From contig CM065710.1 of the NCBI GenBank assembly GCA_017654935.2, positions 18,199,743 through 18,263,742 of the forward strand: a stretch of DNA of 64,000 nucleotides, read 5' to 3'. The notes beneath the pieces are model-generated. The model was not told where the DNA came from. It saw nothing but the letters and a program-made list of their open reading frames with translations, and did no database searches. This document shows positions 36,443-49,244 of the stretch, one piece after another. The translations under genes and the position numbers were made by a program. The stretch's first letter is position 1. Each line of letters begins with the position of its first letter. Origin of the DNA: Phymorhynchus buccinoides (Eukaryota > Mollusca > Gastropoda > Neogastropoda > Raphitomidae).

Positions 36443-36540
36443 CTGCAAATCGGTTTGACGAAAGAGCGGTGAGAGAACAGGCAGGGGCACGCAATGAAAA
36501 CGATCGTACACGTGAACATTTTTTATCACTCTGTCCTCCC

Positions 36541-36602
36541 CATGGCAACACCGTGATATGTAAGTCGTATTATCATGACTGACCTATCACTGTGTTGCCA
36601 TG
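36541..36602. repeat. Hairpin: CATGGCAACAC...GTGTTGCCATGG
   Basis: Inverted arms CCATGGCAACACCGTGATAT and CTATCACTGTGTTGCCATGG. The right part (TATTATCATGACTGACCTAT and neighbours) recurs at 39518-39550 next to the far end of the 36948-39511 element, suggesting a shared repeat at both flanks. Confidence 0.6.
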
Positions 36603-37608
36603 GAGGTGTTAACTCAATATGGGTTCCACAAAGCAAAGATCGAACATTTTTTACCCTTTCCCCATGGCAACGGCAGCGATATATACATGGGTGCAACTAC
36701 ACAAAATGAAAAAAATGAAAGGCCGGGTTCCAGGGGTACTGTCCTCCTGCGGTTGAAGCAAAAACTGATTTATGAAGGTATTTTAGTTCGCTTTTGCCAC
36801 AATTTATACGTAAGCTTATTTTAAAGTGTTTTAGAAATACAGTAGACACTCAAAGATCTTGTTTAGGAAATTAAAAAAAAGAACTTCCTTTTCTGGTAAA
36901 ATTCAAAAAAGAGGAAATCCCTTGTATACTAGGAAAAGTTGCGCCCATGTATATGTCGCAGTAGAAATCGGATTTCTACTAGTACAAATCGGAATTCTAA
37001 TTTCTACTGGCTTTTACTAGTACAAATCGGAATTCCTATTTCTACTAGTACAAATCGGAATTCCTATTTCTACTGACAGCCAGTAGAAATCGGAATCCAG
37101 TACAAATTGGAATCCACTTCTCCAAAAATTGTAAGAGACGAAAAACAAAAGGAGGAGCATAACTTTGATCTTTGAGAGCACTCACTGCCCCGGCAGACCT
37201 GCCTACCCCTACGGATTTTCCGTAGTTCCTACGGAATTTGACTATAAACTACGGAACTACGGTTGATAACCAAATTCTACGATTTTCTGTGTGACAGCGA
37301 TTCAGTTTGCGAAGTTATTTCATGGAAAGAAATATCAAGAAAGATCGAAGAAGAACAGTAACATATCATTATCTACTCAAGCATACAGTACACAATACAC
37401 AGAAAGTTTTCTGTAGTGCGGATAGGCAGAACGCGAGATCGCTTGCACCGTGTGTCGATGTGATTTATATGACCTACATTTATATGAAAACAGAGATAGT
37501 GAAATAATAGATTGATATAATTGATTGTTGGTTTGTCGAGTTATCTTTCCCTTATGTAGTTTGTATATTTAGGTAACGACATATCCGACCGACCGCGCGT
37601 GTGTGTGT

Positions 37609-37640
37609 GGGGGGGGGGGGGGGGGGTGGGGGGGGGGGTG
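37609..37640. repeat. Poly-G tract
   Basis: Three G runs separated by single T residues. Runs of this length can form G-quadruplexes and are error-prone in assemblies. Confidence 0.95.
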
Positions 37641-38245
37641 TTCTTGCGTGTATATATGGAAGGTTGTTAGAAAAGAGAAGCTGTTCAACACGTAGGCCAA
37701 GGAAACGGAATGAGAGTATGATTTCTACTTTTTCGGACTTGTCACGTGGTGTTATTTCTTTCTTTTTTGTTGTATGATGATTTTGTTTGCTTTCTATTTG
37801 TTATTTGTTATGAAGTTGATACATTTTGCCACCCCCCCTTGTCATCAGACAGTTGTTTGGTAATGACAATGCAAATGTCGAATTGTCTAAAGCTCTCTCT
37901 CTGATTTACTGTTGGTATTTTTCTTTTGTTTGTTGCTGTTGTATTATTTTTATATTCATGACTGTCTCTCCTATAGATCAAATAATAAATAAGTAAACAT
38001 TATACACATAAGACTCACTACAATCAAATAAAATATACATAAAATAATATTATTTAAACAAAGCCCTGTTCATAACCACAAAATTTGAAACAATTACAAT
38101 TACAATATTATAAGAAAAGAAACAAAATTGCAAGGGAAATCAAAGTTGATAAGCTACGTTATTGCGCAAACACACCCACACTAATAACATTTATTGTTAT
38201 GCCCCCTCCCTCCTTCCCTCTCTCTTTCTCTCTGATCTCCATACC

Positions 38246-38260
38246 CCCCCCCCCCCCCCC

Positions 38261-38303
<43 letters not shown>

Positions 38304-38346
38304 ACTCCCCCCCCCACCCCCCCCCCCACCCCCCCCCCCCCCCCCC
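38246..38346. repeat. Poly-C tract, about 100 bp
   Basis: Almost pure C with sparse A and T residues. Poly-Pro (plus) and poly-Gly (minus) frames are artefacts. The complementary strand is a strong G-quadruplex candidate. Confidence 0.97.
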
Positions 38347-39511
38347 ACACACCTTCCGGTGTTTTTTTCTCTCCCACTCACTACTGACAAGCATTTTGTC
38401 CAAAAGGGAATACAATTTATTCCTCTGATCCTCCATCTTTGCTTCGTTGAATTTAATTGTAAATACTGCCACTGGTGTACTCTCTCTGACAAACTTGAAA
38501 CACCAACTGACTGAACAACTGATTTGTCGCAGTGGAGCTGCAAACTTGATTTAGTTGATTACAATTCACACAATGGAAAATCTTAACCATGATCAACAAA
38601 TTCTTCCTTCTTAGAACTCCCTTTTTGAATCCTTCACTGGATCCACCAACATGGCATTCCATCTCTTCTAGTCTCTTTGAGGGATTGTAATTGTAGGACA
38701 TTATTATTTTTGTTATTTTACATAAGCTTTTTACCATTTCTGTTCAATTAAGTGCTGGTTTGCTTTTATTGTGGACTTTCAATCTGGTGCTAAGAGGACA
38801 GCCTTTCTCCTGTAGAAAGTCTTCTGGCTCAGCTTGAACATTCACTATGGACAACTTTGCAGGCCGACATGCAGACTGAAGAGTCTTTCACGAGACGAAA
38901 CAGCTGTCTCGTGAATTGTGTATTGTCTAGGCATTGTCTATCTCCCCCATTGGGAGAAAAAGTAAATCAGCACATTATTTTATTTTCAGAACACAAAACA
39001 AATCGTAATGTTAAAGTTAAAGTAATTGAGTTTGTTTCTTAGGTTCACAAAACATACATTGGATACCAAAACAGTTTTATCAAAGCAAATTATATATATA
39101 TACATAAGAGGAACGTTTAATGGTGTGTTTGTTTTTCTTCTTCAATTTTTGATCGTTCTTAGAACTCAGTGATCACTGCTCTTATAATGTCAATATTATG
39201 CCCTGTCTGTTTTTTCTTCTTCTTTTACAATTGCTAAAATATGTAGATTCTAACTTGTACTGAATTCCATTTCCTACTAGCTGTTATTAGAAATTGGAAT
39301 TCCGATTTGTACTTGAAAAAAGCCAGTAGAAATCAGAATTCCGATTTGTACTAGTAGGATTCCGAATCGTACTGGATTCTGATTTCTACTGGCTGTTAGA
39401 AGAAATAGAAGAAATCGGAATTCCGATTTGTACTAGTAGAAATCGGAATTCCGATTTGTACTAGTAGGATTCCGAATCGTACTGGATTCCGATTTCTACT
39501 GTGACATATAT

Positions 39512-40160
39512 AAGTTATATTATCATGGACCTATCACTGTGTTGCCATGGGGGAAGAGTGAACACATGTTAACATGTATTGATACTATTTAAGAAAATAG
39601 CTGAGGGAAAATAGGTGTGAAAAGCACTACTTACTGCCCGACAAGTGAACGACATGACAGGCCCTGTCACTTATGCTTACACTCAATGATTGGGTACGTT
39701 TTTCTGGTTTACCTTTTGGGTACCTGAGATTAAAGGCGCTGTTGTCGAGAAATTGCCGATAATTCTATCCGTTTCAACAATGACCATTTCAGTTTTCAGT
39801 GCAATCATTGACATAGAAAAATTAAAAAAAGCAACAGCCGACAGAACAGACACTTTCCATTGGATAAAATAGCATTAAAGAAATGCAGTGTAGAGTACCA
39901 TATTCAAATAGATGAGTCATGTGAGGAATGTATTAGAGGAACTGGAAAGCAATTAAAGGTCAGACTGAAGGAACACGCTTCCAAAGCATTTTCAGCATAA
40001 TGTAACTATTGTGAACATCTCACAAGCACAGTACACTATACGAAAAGCTTACAAGCCAACATTCTTGTCACTGAACCACTACTCACAAAAATCAAAGTGA
40101 AAAAAAGCCATTGATATCAACAACAAAAACGCAGTTTGAACAGGGACATTCGCTGTGAAT
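39512..40160. other. No gene seen (host intron 1)
   Basis: AT-rich intronic sequence with short frames. Nothing was recognised before the CA tract. Confidence 0.45.
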
Positions 40161-40235
40161 CACACACACACACACACATACATACACACACACACACGCA
40201 CGCACACGCACGCGCGCACGCACGCACGCACGCAC

Positions 40236-40282
<47 letters not shown>
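40161..40282. repeat. (CA)n microsatellite, left flank of LINE
   Basis: CA repeats with CACG and GCGC interruptions. The LINE begins immediately after the last CA. Confidence 0.95.
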
Positions 40283-40285
<3 letters not shown>

Positions 40286-42345
40286 AAAATTCATTTCTGA
40301 ATGACTTAATTAATTCGGATTTAGATTATGCTTATCAAATTAGGGACCCGGACTTAGAGATAGAGTTTTGGATACATACATTTCAGGAATTATATGACCA
40401 ACATGCTCCCTTAATTAAAAAGAGAGTCAAACACACCAGCAAACCCCCTTGGTTAACTAAAGATATAGACAATGAGGGATATAAAAGAGATACCTTACTT
40501 ACTTCAACAGACAGAAAGGCATTCAATAAACAGAGGAATAAAGTGAACTCAATGAAGAGAAGGGCAATGAAAACATACTTTCAAGATTTGGTAACTTCCT
40601 ACCAGAATCAGAAATCAATTTGGAAAGCTATTAACCTTTTGACTAACAAAAATTCTGACAATAATGCGCATTGTCCAATATCAGAATTATCACCTGATGA
40701 TTTAGACTCTCATTTCGCTAATGTTGCTGATAAGTTAATCACCAATGACAAAACACATGAAAATGATTTACAAGAACTGTGGGATTACTGTCGTTCAAAA
40801 AATATTTCAATACCCTTTACCATACTGCCCATTTCTGTGACTGAAACGTTGAATTACTTATTACATTTAAAACAGTCAGGATCAAGGGACTTAGATGGAT
40901 TAGATAGTAAGATTTTAAAACTAGCTGCACCTGCCATTGCAGACAAGCTTACTTATGTTTACAATCTTTGCATTGATAAAGGACAATTTCCTACGCAATT
41001 TAAGCAAGCAAAAGTAATACCCTTTTATAAATCAGGTGATCGTACCAATCCCTCGAATTATCGCCCTATATCAGTACTTTCGCTCCTGTCAAAGCCACTG
41101 GAAAAACATATTCAATTGAATTTATGTAAGCATCTGAACCATTACGATCTACTTCATGAAAATCAATCAGGTTTTCGTGAAAACCACTCGTGTCACACAT
41201 CTCTGACACATCTCACTGACAGATGTCTTTCAAATATTAATAATAACGAGTTTACTGTAATTCTTTTTATTGACTTTGCTAAGGCATTTGATGTTATTAA
41301 TCATGCCTTTTTGACAAGAAAACTTAAGTATTACAATTTGTCCAGTCACGCCATTACATTTATTTCCTCTTTTCTTTGCGACCGTCAACAGCTCGTTGAA
41401 ATCAGCTAAAAAAGATCAACATTATTACCAATTAAGTTTGGAGTTCCTCAGGGCTCAGTATTAGGACCCATTTTATTTTCTCTTTATGTAAATGACTTAC
41501 CGCTATGTTTACAATGTTCCTCTGAAATGTTTGCTGATGACACATCTTTACAGTCTTGTAATATTAACCCTAATGAATTGGTAAATGACCTCCAGAAAAA
41601 TGTTGAAAAATTAGCGAACTGGACTGAAGAAAATCATATGTCTCTAAATGCTACCAAAACAAAATGCATGTATGTTACCACGAGACAAAAAAGACAGAAA
41701 ATGAACTCCTCGTTCCCATCATTGTTCATTCAAGATCAAAAGATAGAAGAAGTATCTTCACATAAAGTCTTAGGTGTTGTTATAGACAATAATTTATCAT
41801 GGTCCAATCATATATCTAATCTTGGCAAACGCATTTCAAAAAGAATATATCAACTTGCAAGAATAAAAAGATTTTTGAATCGTGACGCACGGAAACGCTT
41901 TTTTCATGCACATATCTTATCCCTTATAAATTATGCATCAACTCTTTGGGACAATAGCAGCAAAACAAATCTGAAACAATTAAATCGTTTACACAAACGA
42001 GCAATAAAATTAATACAGTTGAAGTCCAGTTCACTCACTAAATGTGATTACAAATCTTTAAACATCCTGCCATTTAAGGAAAGACTGTTATATAACAAAT
42101 GTGTATGCATGTACAGCGTTGTGAATGGAATAGCCCCTAAGAAAATCACCCAGCATTTTGTTAGCAACGAAAGCAGACATACACACAAACTTTCTTTTCC
42201 CAGACCCCGTAATAATCTTTATAAATCTAGTTTATTGTACTCCGGCTGTACGGCGTGGAACAATTTATCTTTTAATTTAAAATCGTGTTCATCAAGACAG
42301 ACATTTATGAAAGCACTTAAATTTCATATGCTAGAAACCCTATGA
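40281..42345 (+). pseudogene. CR1-group LINE ORF2: linker, reverse transcriptase and C-terminal domain, one nonsense codon
   Basis: One frame is open for about 687 codons except for a single TAA at 41407, and ends TGA at 42343. It starts in the linker after the lost endonuclease (WLTKDIDNEGYKRD). Fingers follow (KVIPFYKSGDRTNPSNYRPI), then SGFRENHSCHTSL, motif A (LFIDFAKAFDVI), motif B (FGVPQGSVLGPILFSLY) and catalytic motif C (MFADDTSL). The thumb is VLGVVIDNNLSW, and the C terminus has SLINYASTLWDN, ALKFHML. All catalytic Asp are kept, so this is a young copy killed by truncation and one stop. I favour CR1/Crack/Daphne-type over Jockey because of the 3' tail, but clade placement needs a tree. 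It lies antisense within the host intron. Confidence 0.85.
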
Positions 42346-42538
42346 ATTAGTCTATAACTTTAGAAATTTAACACCTATTCCGTCGGAACATGTCCTTTTA
42401 ATTGATACTTTACAATTTTTATACTTTGATTGTTCTTTGCTTTGTTCCATTGTGTCCGGGATATTTGTTAATATGAGTGATGGGGAGAAAATGAAATGGG
42501 GAAGGGACAACCACTTTCACTTCAATCTCCCATTCATT

Positions 42539-42604
<66 letters not shown>

Positions 42605-42790
42605 AGAGTTATTTCAATGAGTTATATTATTAGGCTAATGCTTAGTAGTTTGGAATGTTTTGTTTTGCATGTTGAGTTATTTTTCGAGTTGCTTTCGTAT
42701 TACTTTTCATTCTGAGGACAGGATGAAAAAAAGCTGTCAAGCTTAGTCCTTTATCCTCAAAAAAGATAATTTTGACTTGACTTGACTTGA
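40283..42790 (+). mobile_element. 5'-truncated CR1-group LINE inserted within a CA microsatellite
   Basis: The element spans the reverse transcriptase frame, a 3' UTR with a (CT)n tract (42541-42600) and a short (TTGAC)n tail (42771-42790). CA repeats flank it on both sides (40161-40282 and 42791-42925). The endonuclease domain is absent. The tandem-word tail in place of poly-A fits CR1-group elements. The insertion disrupted one CA array, or CA served as priming target. Confidence 0.8.
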
Positions 42791-43407
<617 letters not shown>

Positions 43408-45048
43408 TGTCACGAGTTGGCGCTTACCACCGTTTGTGCCTAGCGCCACGACCTAGGAAACTGAGTTTCTGGGTCAAAGCTGGATTCCACCTCTTCAACT
43501 CATATAACTTAGTGTATGCGTGTGTCCGTGTGCGCATGTGTGCGAGTGTGGAAGGTTGCGCGCTCAATTTAATTTGTATGTGTTGTGGAGCGCGATAATC
43601 CCGTGTTCTGTTTAACAAGTTTCCAATTGTGCGTGCGCGTGTGTGTGTACGTAAGTGAGAGTGAAGGGAGGGTGGCAGCTGTTGTAGTATGTTTGTGTGA
43701 CCGTGAATATAATTCGATGTCTTTTTCTTGTAAATTGGGTGAGCTGTTTATCGGCAGGCTGGTTGGATTTTGGAAGAATAGAGTTAGTTTCGTTAGAGCT
43801 CCGAGATTGGTCGCACCTTTCTCGTTATACAGAGGTGACTCTGAGTTAGGCTGCCCCATCAGCTTTTTGTCAAACAAGCCTTCGGCAGGCGTTTTCCCCC
43901 CTTCAGTGAGGGGTATTGCTGGTTACAGTGCTGTCCTTCGCGGGAAGTGTCTGTATCTGTGCTAGTGTATATAGAAAGGAGCACAGGGTGTTTTGGTGAG
44001 TTTTGAAGCCGGTATTCACGAAGGTTTGACTTTGCAGTTTGTTTGGTTAAATAGTAGACTTGTTTCAGCATCGAGTTGCTGTCGTCAGTCGTGAAAGGAT
44101 TTAAGTTTGCATTGGCTAAGCTTATAATTCGAACTTACTTACTGCTTTTGGTTTACTCCAGGTTCTCCCGTAGTTGGTGTTGTTAACCGCCGTTTTGTCC
44201 AAATTCCGCCGTTTTGTCTATACGTGTGTCTATAGAACCGCCGTTTTGTCCAAATTATAATAGAACATTTGGACAAAACGGCGGTTCAACAATCCGCCGT
44301 TTTGTCTATAGACAAAACGGCGGTTTGGACAAACGGCGCCCGATTTTGAACCGCCGTTTTGTCCAAATCAAAGTTGGAGTTATAAAAACTCATTCTTGAC
44401 AAGTTCTCTTTTTTTTAAAAATCTTTGTTAAATAAAATGAATAACAAGCTGACCACTGACACTGGTCACTTTAGCCTAATTTTACCGTTTGAATGCAAAT
44501 TAGTGTATTAGAAGATCATATGAACAATTGTTGATGTGGTTGACCAGTGGTCAGTGTCACTGACCAGTGGTCACTTTGGCGTATTTTCACTGTTTGACTG
44601 CAAATTAGTGTATTAGGAGTTCAAATGAACATTTTTTTATGTGGTTGACCAGTGGTCAGTGTCACTGACCACTGGTCATTTTGGCCTATTTTCAGTTTGA
44701 CTGCAAATTAGTGTATGAGTTCAAATGATTTTTTTTTATGTGGTTGACCAGTGGTCAGTGTCGCTGACCAGTGGTCATTTTGGCCTATTTTCACAGTTTG
44801 ACTGCAAATTAGTGTATTAGGAGTTCAAATGAATAAGGCTTGATGTGGTTGACCAGTGGTCAGTGTCACTGACCAGTGGTCACTTTGGCCTATTTTCACT
44901 GTTTGACTGCAAATTAGTGTATTAGTTCAAATGAACAAATTTTGATGTTGACCAGTGGTCAGTGACACTGACCAATGGTCAACCACATAAAAAAATGTTC
45001 ATTTGAACTAATACACTAATTTGAAGTCAAACAGTGAAAATAGGCCAA

Positions 45049-46162
45049 TCTATCCGCTGCGTTCGACACGATAGACCACGATATTCTTGTGAACAAATTG
45101 CATGCTACGTTTGGGTGTGATGGTATTGTTATGGACTGGTTCAGGTCATACTTGTGTGGTCGCACTCAGTCTGTCTATATCAAACAGAAAAATTCCAGCC
45201 CCTCAGTATTAAAGTATGGAGTGCCACAGGGATCAGTTTTGGGCCCAGTCTTGTTCACTATGTACACACAGCAGCTTAGCCTAGTTATTAGACAGACATT
45301 ATCTCATTACCATTTCTTTGCCGACGATTCGCAAATGCATGATTCTGCCTCTCCTTCTAATATTCCTCGCCTAACCTCTGACATTACATCCTGTATGGAG
45401 AATGTAGCATCATGGATGAAAGATAACAAGCTAAAAATGAATGACGATAAAACCGAACTGATTTTGATTGGAACCAAACACAAACTTGAACAAACTCCTG
45501 TTAGTTCTGTTGTTGTGTCCGGTTGTGAAATTCCATTTTCATCTTCGGTTCGCAATCTGGGTGCATATCTTGATCCTTCTCTTACCATGGACACTCATGT
45601 TAATCAGTTATGTAAGGCTCTCCACTTTCAGCTTCGCAAATTAAGTAAAATCCGCCCTTTCCTGTCTGTTGACGCTGCTAACAAACTCGCTGTTGCTTCC
45701 ATCCTCTCTCGCCTTGATTACTTCAATTCTCTGCTCGTAGGTCTTTCTAATGACAAACTGTAAGCTGCAAAAAATACAAAATCATGCTGCAAGACTTGTC
45801 TTGCGAAAGTCGAGACATGATCATGCAACCCCTCTTCTGCGTGCCCTTCACTGGCTGCCTGTTAAGGCCATAATTGAGTACAAGCTAGCCACTCTCTGCT
45901 TTCAATGCCTCAACTCTGAATGTGTGCCCTCGTATCTTTCTGACCTCCTTCAGCCTTACATGCCTTCTAGAGCACTGAGATCACAAGACTTCTCTGCTTA
46001 CTGTCCCTAGATACTCTTTGAATTCCTGTGGTAAAAAATCTTTCTCTGTGTCTGGACCTACAACTTGGAACTCTCTACCTCTTTCTATCAGAAAAAAACA
46101 CCTCCCTCCAAACCTTCAAATCTCAGCTGAAAACCCACCTCTTCCATAAATACCTTGACTGA
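45049..46162 (+). pseudogene. L2-like reverse transcriptase, motif A to C terminus, two frameshifts
   Basis: The first frame has LSAAFDTIDHDILVNKL (motif A), YGVPQGSVLGPVLFTMY (motif B), HFFADDSQM (motif C), MNDDKTELILIG, VRNLGAYLD and SRLDYFNSLLVGL. It shifts at about 45755 to KIQNHAARLVLRK, LHWLPVKAIIEYKLATLCF and YLSDLL. It shifts again near 46000 to TVPRY, WNSLPLSIR and the ending KTHLFHKYLD before TGA at 46160. The order and C-terminal motifs match L2-like LINEs. Fingers, endonuclease and any first ORF are missing. The same family is present on the minus strand at 18830-19657. It is a dead copy. Confidence 0.85.
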
Positions 46163-46255
46163 GTGAGGAAAATGATGGTTTGGATATGCATGCATGTGTG
46201 CTTGCATGCGTACGTGTGTGTGCGTGTGTGTATGTGTGTATGTGTGTGCGTGTGC

Positions 46256-46329
<74 letters not shown>

Positions 46330-46861
46330 GGCGCACATGTATGTTCGTATTGGGAGTAAATGTGTATGCCCGCATCTGTTGGTGTGGGAGTGTAATCTTG
46401 CGTTCTTATGTTGTTTTTAGTCGGCTCGTCTTAATCTGTTATCTTAGGAATGTCTTGTCTATTGTGGGTATGTGCATCATTTTACATGTATATTGCTTAT
46501 GTATGATCCTATTAAAAATGCTTTATATAGTTATTATGTTTTAACACGCAATATTTAACTATCTCCGAATGTGTAGTCTATTGTAAGTTTGTAAATCATA
46601 TTATCTTACGTTTTTATGTGTGCTATTACGAAGTGTATGTCATGTGCCTATCATGTTTTAGTAAGTTTTAATCTGTTGCTATCGTATGAATGTGTTGCCG
46701 GTTGTAGTATGTGGACCATGTTATCTTGCATTGTCTTATCAAGTGTATACGATTCGTTATTTTCTTATTTTAGTATGTTTTATTTATATTTCAATTTGTA
46801 AAGCGCACAGAGCATACTGATAGTGTTGATTGATAGCGCTATATCAAATAAAATCATTATA
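45049..46861 (+). mobile_element. 5'-truncated L2-like LINE inside the palindrome
   Basis: Begins in reverse transcriptase motif A and ends with a 3' tail AGCGCTATATCAAATAAAAT. The host repeat reads GGCCAA before it and AGTGACC after it, which join as one uninterrupted repeat (GGCCAAAGTGACC occurs intact at 47172-47184). No clear duplication is visible. The 3' UTR contains a (TG)n tract (46205-46326). Confidence 0.8.
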
Positions 46862-47583
46862 AAGTGACCACTGGTCAGTGACACTGACCACTTGTCAACC
46901 ACATCAACAATTGTTCACATGATCTCCTAATACACTAATTAGCATTTGAGCGGTAAAATTATGCCAAACTGACCACTGGTCAGTGACACTGACCACTGGT
47001 CAACCACATCAAACCATGTTCATTTGAACTCCTAATACACTCATTTGCAGTCAAACAGTGAAAATAGGCCAAACTGACCACTGGGCAGTGACACTGACCA
47101 CTGGTCAACCACATCAACAATTGTTCATTTGAACTCCTAATACACTAATTTGCAGTCAAACAGTGAAAATAGGCCAAAGTGACCACTGGTCAGTGACACT
47201 GACCACTGGTCAACCACATCAACAATTGTTCATATGATCTCCTAATACACTAATTAGCATTCAAACGGTAAAATTAGGCCAAAGTGACCAGTGTCAGTGG
47301 TCAGCTTATTATTCATGTTATTTAAGAAAGATTTTTTTTTAAATGAGAACTTGTCAAGAATGAGTTTTTATAACTCCAACTTTGATTTGGACAAAACGGC
47401 GGTTCAAAATCGGGCGCCGTTTTGTCCAAACCGCCGTTTTGTCTATAGACAAAACGGCGGATTGTTGAACCGCCGTTTTGTCCAAATCATAATAGAAAAT
47501 TTGGACAAAACGGCGGTTCTACCCCCGCCGCTTTGTCCGCCGTTTTCTATACACAAAACGGCGGAATTTGGACAAAACGGCGG

Positions 47584-49222
47584 GCAACAGTGTTCCTCCG
47601 GTCCGGTTTCGTTTGTAGGCTTTTTTGGTTCGTTTCGCCTAATTTTTGTTAATTTATTTTTTGTGTTTGTTGAACCCCCAAATTATATTATATTTGTTTG
47701 GCAATATTTGGTTTTGGTTTGGGTTATCCTGTCAGGTCAGCAGTTGGGTGCTGCTATATTTTGATTTGTTTTGTTTTCTAGTAATTTTTCATAATTTAAT
47801 TTGTACTAAATTTTAATAGTGATTTTTAATAATTAACTGAATTCTTCTTTGTCGCCTTGGGTTGTATGTTTGGGCGAAGCATAGTGCATGGGACCTCGGT
47901 ATTTGTGAAGTGTGGTGCGCCAAGTAGAGATAAAGTGTTATGGGGCGCCAATTTGATGATTTTGATTGTGGGGTTAGCTCGTATCTTTGGAGCATTGTTA
48001 CGTGCCGTTCTAACCATGAATTTGTATTTCAGGTGGCGGTTTGTGATTTAATGTTTTGTTTTTGCATTATACCGGGTATTGTGCCACCTACCATTTTGAA
48101 TTTAAATATTAGAAGAATTATGTTTTGCTTACCTTGCTTTCGAGGTCTTATAAATCGATCAAGAAGTTTTAATCACTTGTTATTCCAAATTTTACATTGT
48201 AAAAGGGTCAGCTGTTTCAACTTTAAAAGTTTCAAAATTCAAGTTTCACTTTTCAAATTCCTCAGTTTTGAGCTTATTACCTCCTGGTACTTAAGAACTC
48301 GGGTGGCACAGTTCCCGAAGCACATCTAAAGCTATGAGACTTACCCGTGGCGGGTTCAGGCCCGCTCTTCCAATTGTTATTTTCCTCAGTACTTTGAGGA
48401 CCATTGGGTGCTGAGAGGCCAACCATCGGGTGCCATTTGGACGGCCCAAGGAGAGCTGCAAGGAGCTGCCCACAGTCTTCATTGTGCCCTAGAAGGGGGC
48501 TACCTGGCGTTCGGTTCACCGCCGTTGGGTGGTGTGTTTATGCCGTCTTTGACTGTAAGGGCGAAACCCTTCTACGTTGGCCCTATGTTGCTACTGCAGC
48601 AAGTTTCTCCAAGCTGAGTTAAGTGTGTTCAATCTAAAATGTGAATAACTCGTGAACTAAGGGAAAAGAAAAGACAGACCAAATCAGTTGCACCTGTTTG
48701 TGCCAGGAGGCCATTCAGAAGTTAACTTTAAAGAAAGACACTGCATTTGACTTTTCGGCCCCGAAATGCCTGGCCTTTGAGCTTTAAATATGTATTAGTT
48801 GCCGTTATTGTTGTTTGCTGTTTTTTTAAAATAAAATTATTAGTGAAAGTCATTTTCGGACCTCTTTTGGCACGCAAAAGAGTAGTGTTGTGTAATAATT
48901 TGAGGATGCTTTCTTTGCATTTCGGGTGAGATCTAGTGTTAGTGTCGTCTCACTGTGAAGGAATTTTGTAGTATCGTTAGCACTCCAAGTGAGTTCAGGA
49001 ATTAGTGGTGTCCCGCCGAGTCGGATTATTATTGTGTGTTGTGGATATGTTTTGTTGTTTAGGGCATTAAACCCTGAGCATTTTCATTTTAAAACTTGAT
49101 TTCTTGTGTTTTGAGGTGTGTGTGCGCGGATCCTTGAATCCTCCCTTTTTTCCAGTCTACCCTCATCTGAACACTTTCCCCTTTCTCGTGTCACTCAGCG
49201 TAAAACTGCGGGGACTCGTGAC
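47584..49222. other. Right part of the TG...CA element; no gene assigned
   Basis: AT-rich to about 48300, then a GC-richer patch at 48380-48620. There a pyrimidine tract ending TTTTCCTCAG precedes two overlapping frames, one containing DHWVLRGQPSGAIWTAQGEL. I recognise no domain. It could be a decayed leader or exon of the element. Confidence 0.35.
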
Positions 49223-49244
49223 AGATGAAAACATATCGGTGAAA

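Larger units (their letters stand above)
36948..39511. mobile_element. Composite element with ATGTCRCAGTAGAAATCGGA inverted ends
   Basis: The left end reads ATGTCGCAGTAGAAATCGGA and the right end, inverted, ATGTCACAGTAGAAATCGGA. Inside each end are tandem palindromic words such as AAATCGGAATTCCGATTT and TACTAGTAG (36955-37115 and 39250-39502). The interior holds G and C homopolymer tracts and AT-rich sequence with short frames only. No transposase was recognised. It may be a non-autonomous palindrome-ended element or two facing arrays. Confidence 0.6.
44187..47583. mobile_element. TTAA-associated palindromic element (CCGCCGTTTTGTCC family) carrying an L2 LINE
   Basis: The left end, TTAA then CCGCCGTTTTGTCCAAAT, is mirrored at the right end (TTTGGACAAAACGGCGG, then GCAA). 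Within each arm CCGCCGTTTTGTC recurs several times in both orientations. The inner arms carry five to six left and about five right copies of a roughly 105-bp repeat centred on GACCAGTGGTCAGTG and CACTGACCAGTGGTCA, itself near-palindromic. The symmetry axis is near 44970. The TTAA target is typical of piggyBac-type elements, but no transposase is present. The interior LINE (45049-46861) interrupts the right arm, and about 1.58 kb remains without it. Confidence 0.75.
43408..49223. mobile_element. TGTCACGAGT...ACTCGTGACA element (possible solo LTR), split by a nested palindrome
   Basis: The ends are perfect 10-bp inverted repeats starting TG and ending CA. Without the nested element (44187-47583) it would be about 2.4 kb. 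TG/CA termini suggest a solo LTR, though 10-bp inverted ends would also suit a DNA element. Flanks GATAG and GATGA only weakly resemble a duplication. No pol domains and no tRNA primer-binding site were recognised after the right end. A GC-rich patch with short frames at 48380-48620 is unassigned. Confidence 0.45.

Noticed and set aside
43408..49223. Full-length LTR retrotransposon
   Set aside because: No gag or pol frames, primer-binding site or second LTR were visible. At most it is a solo LTR, so it was kept only as a tentative element.
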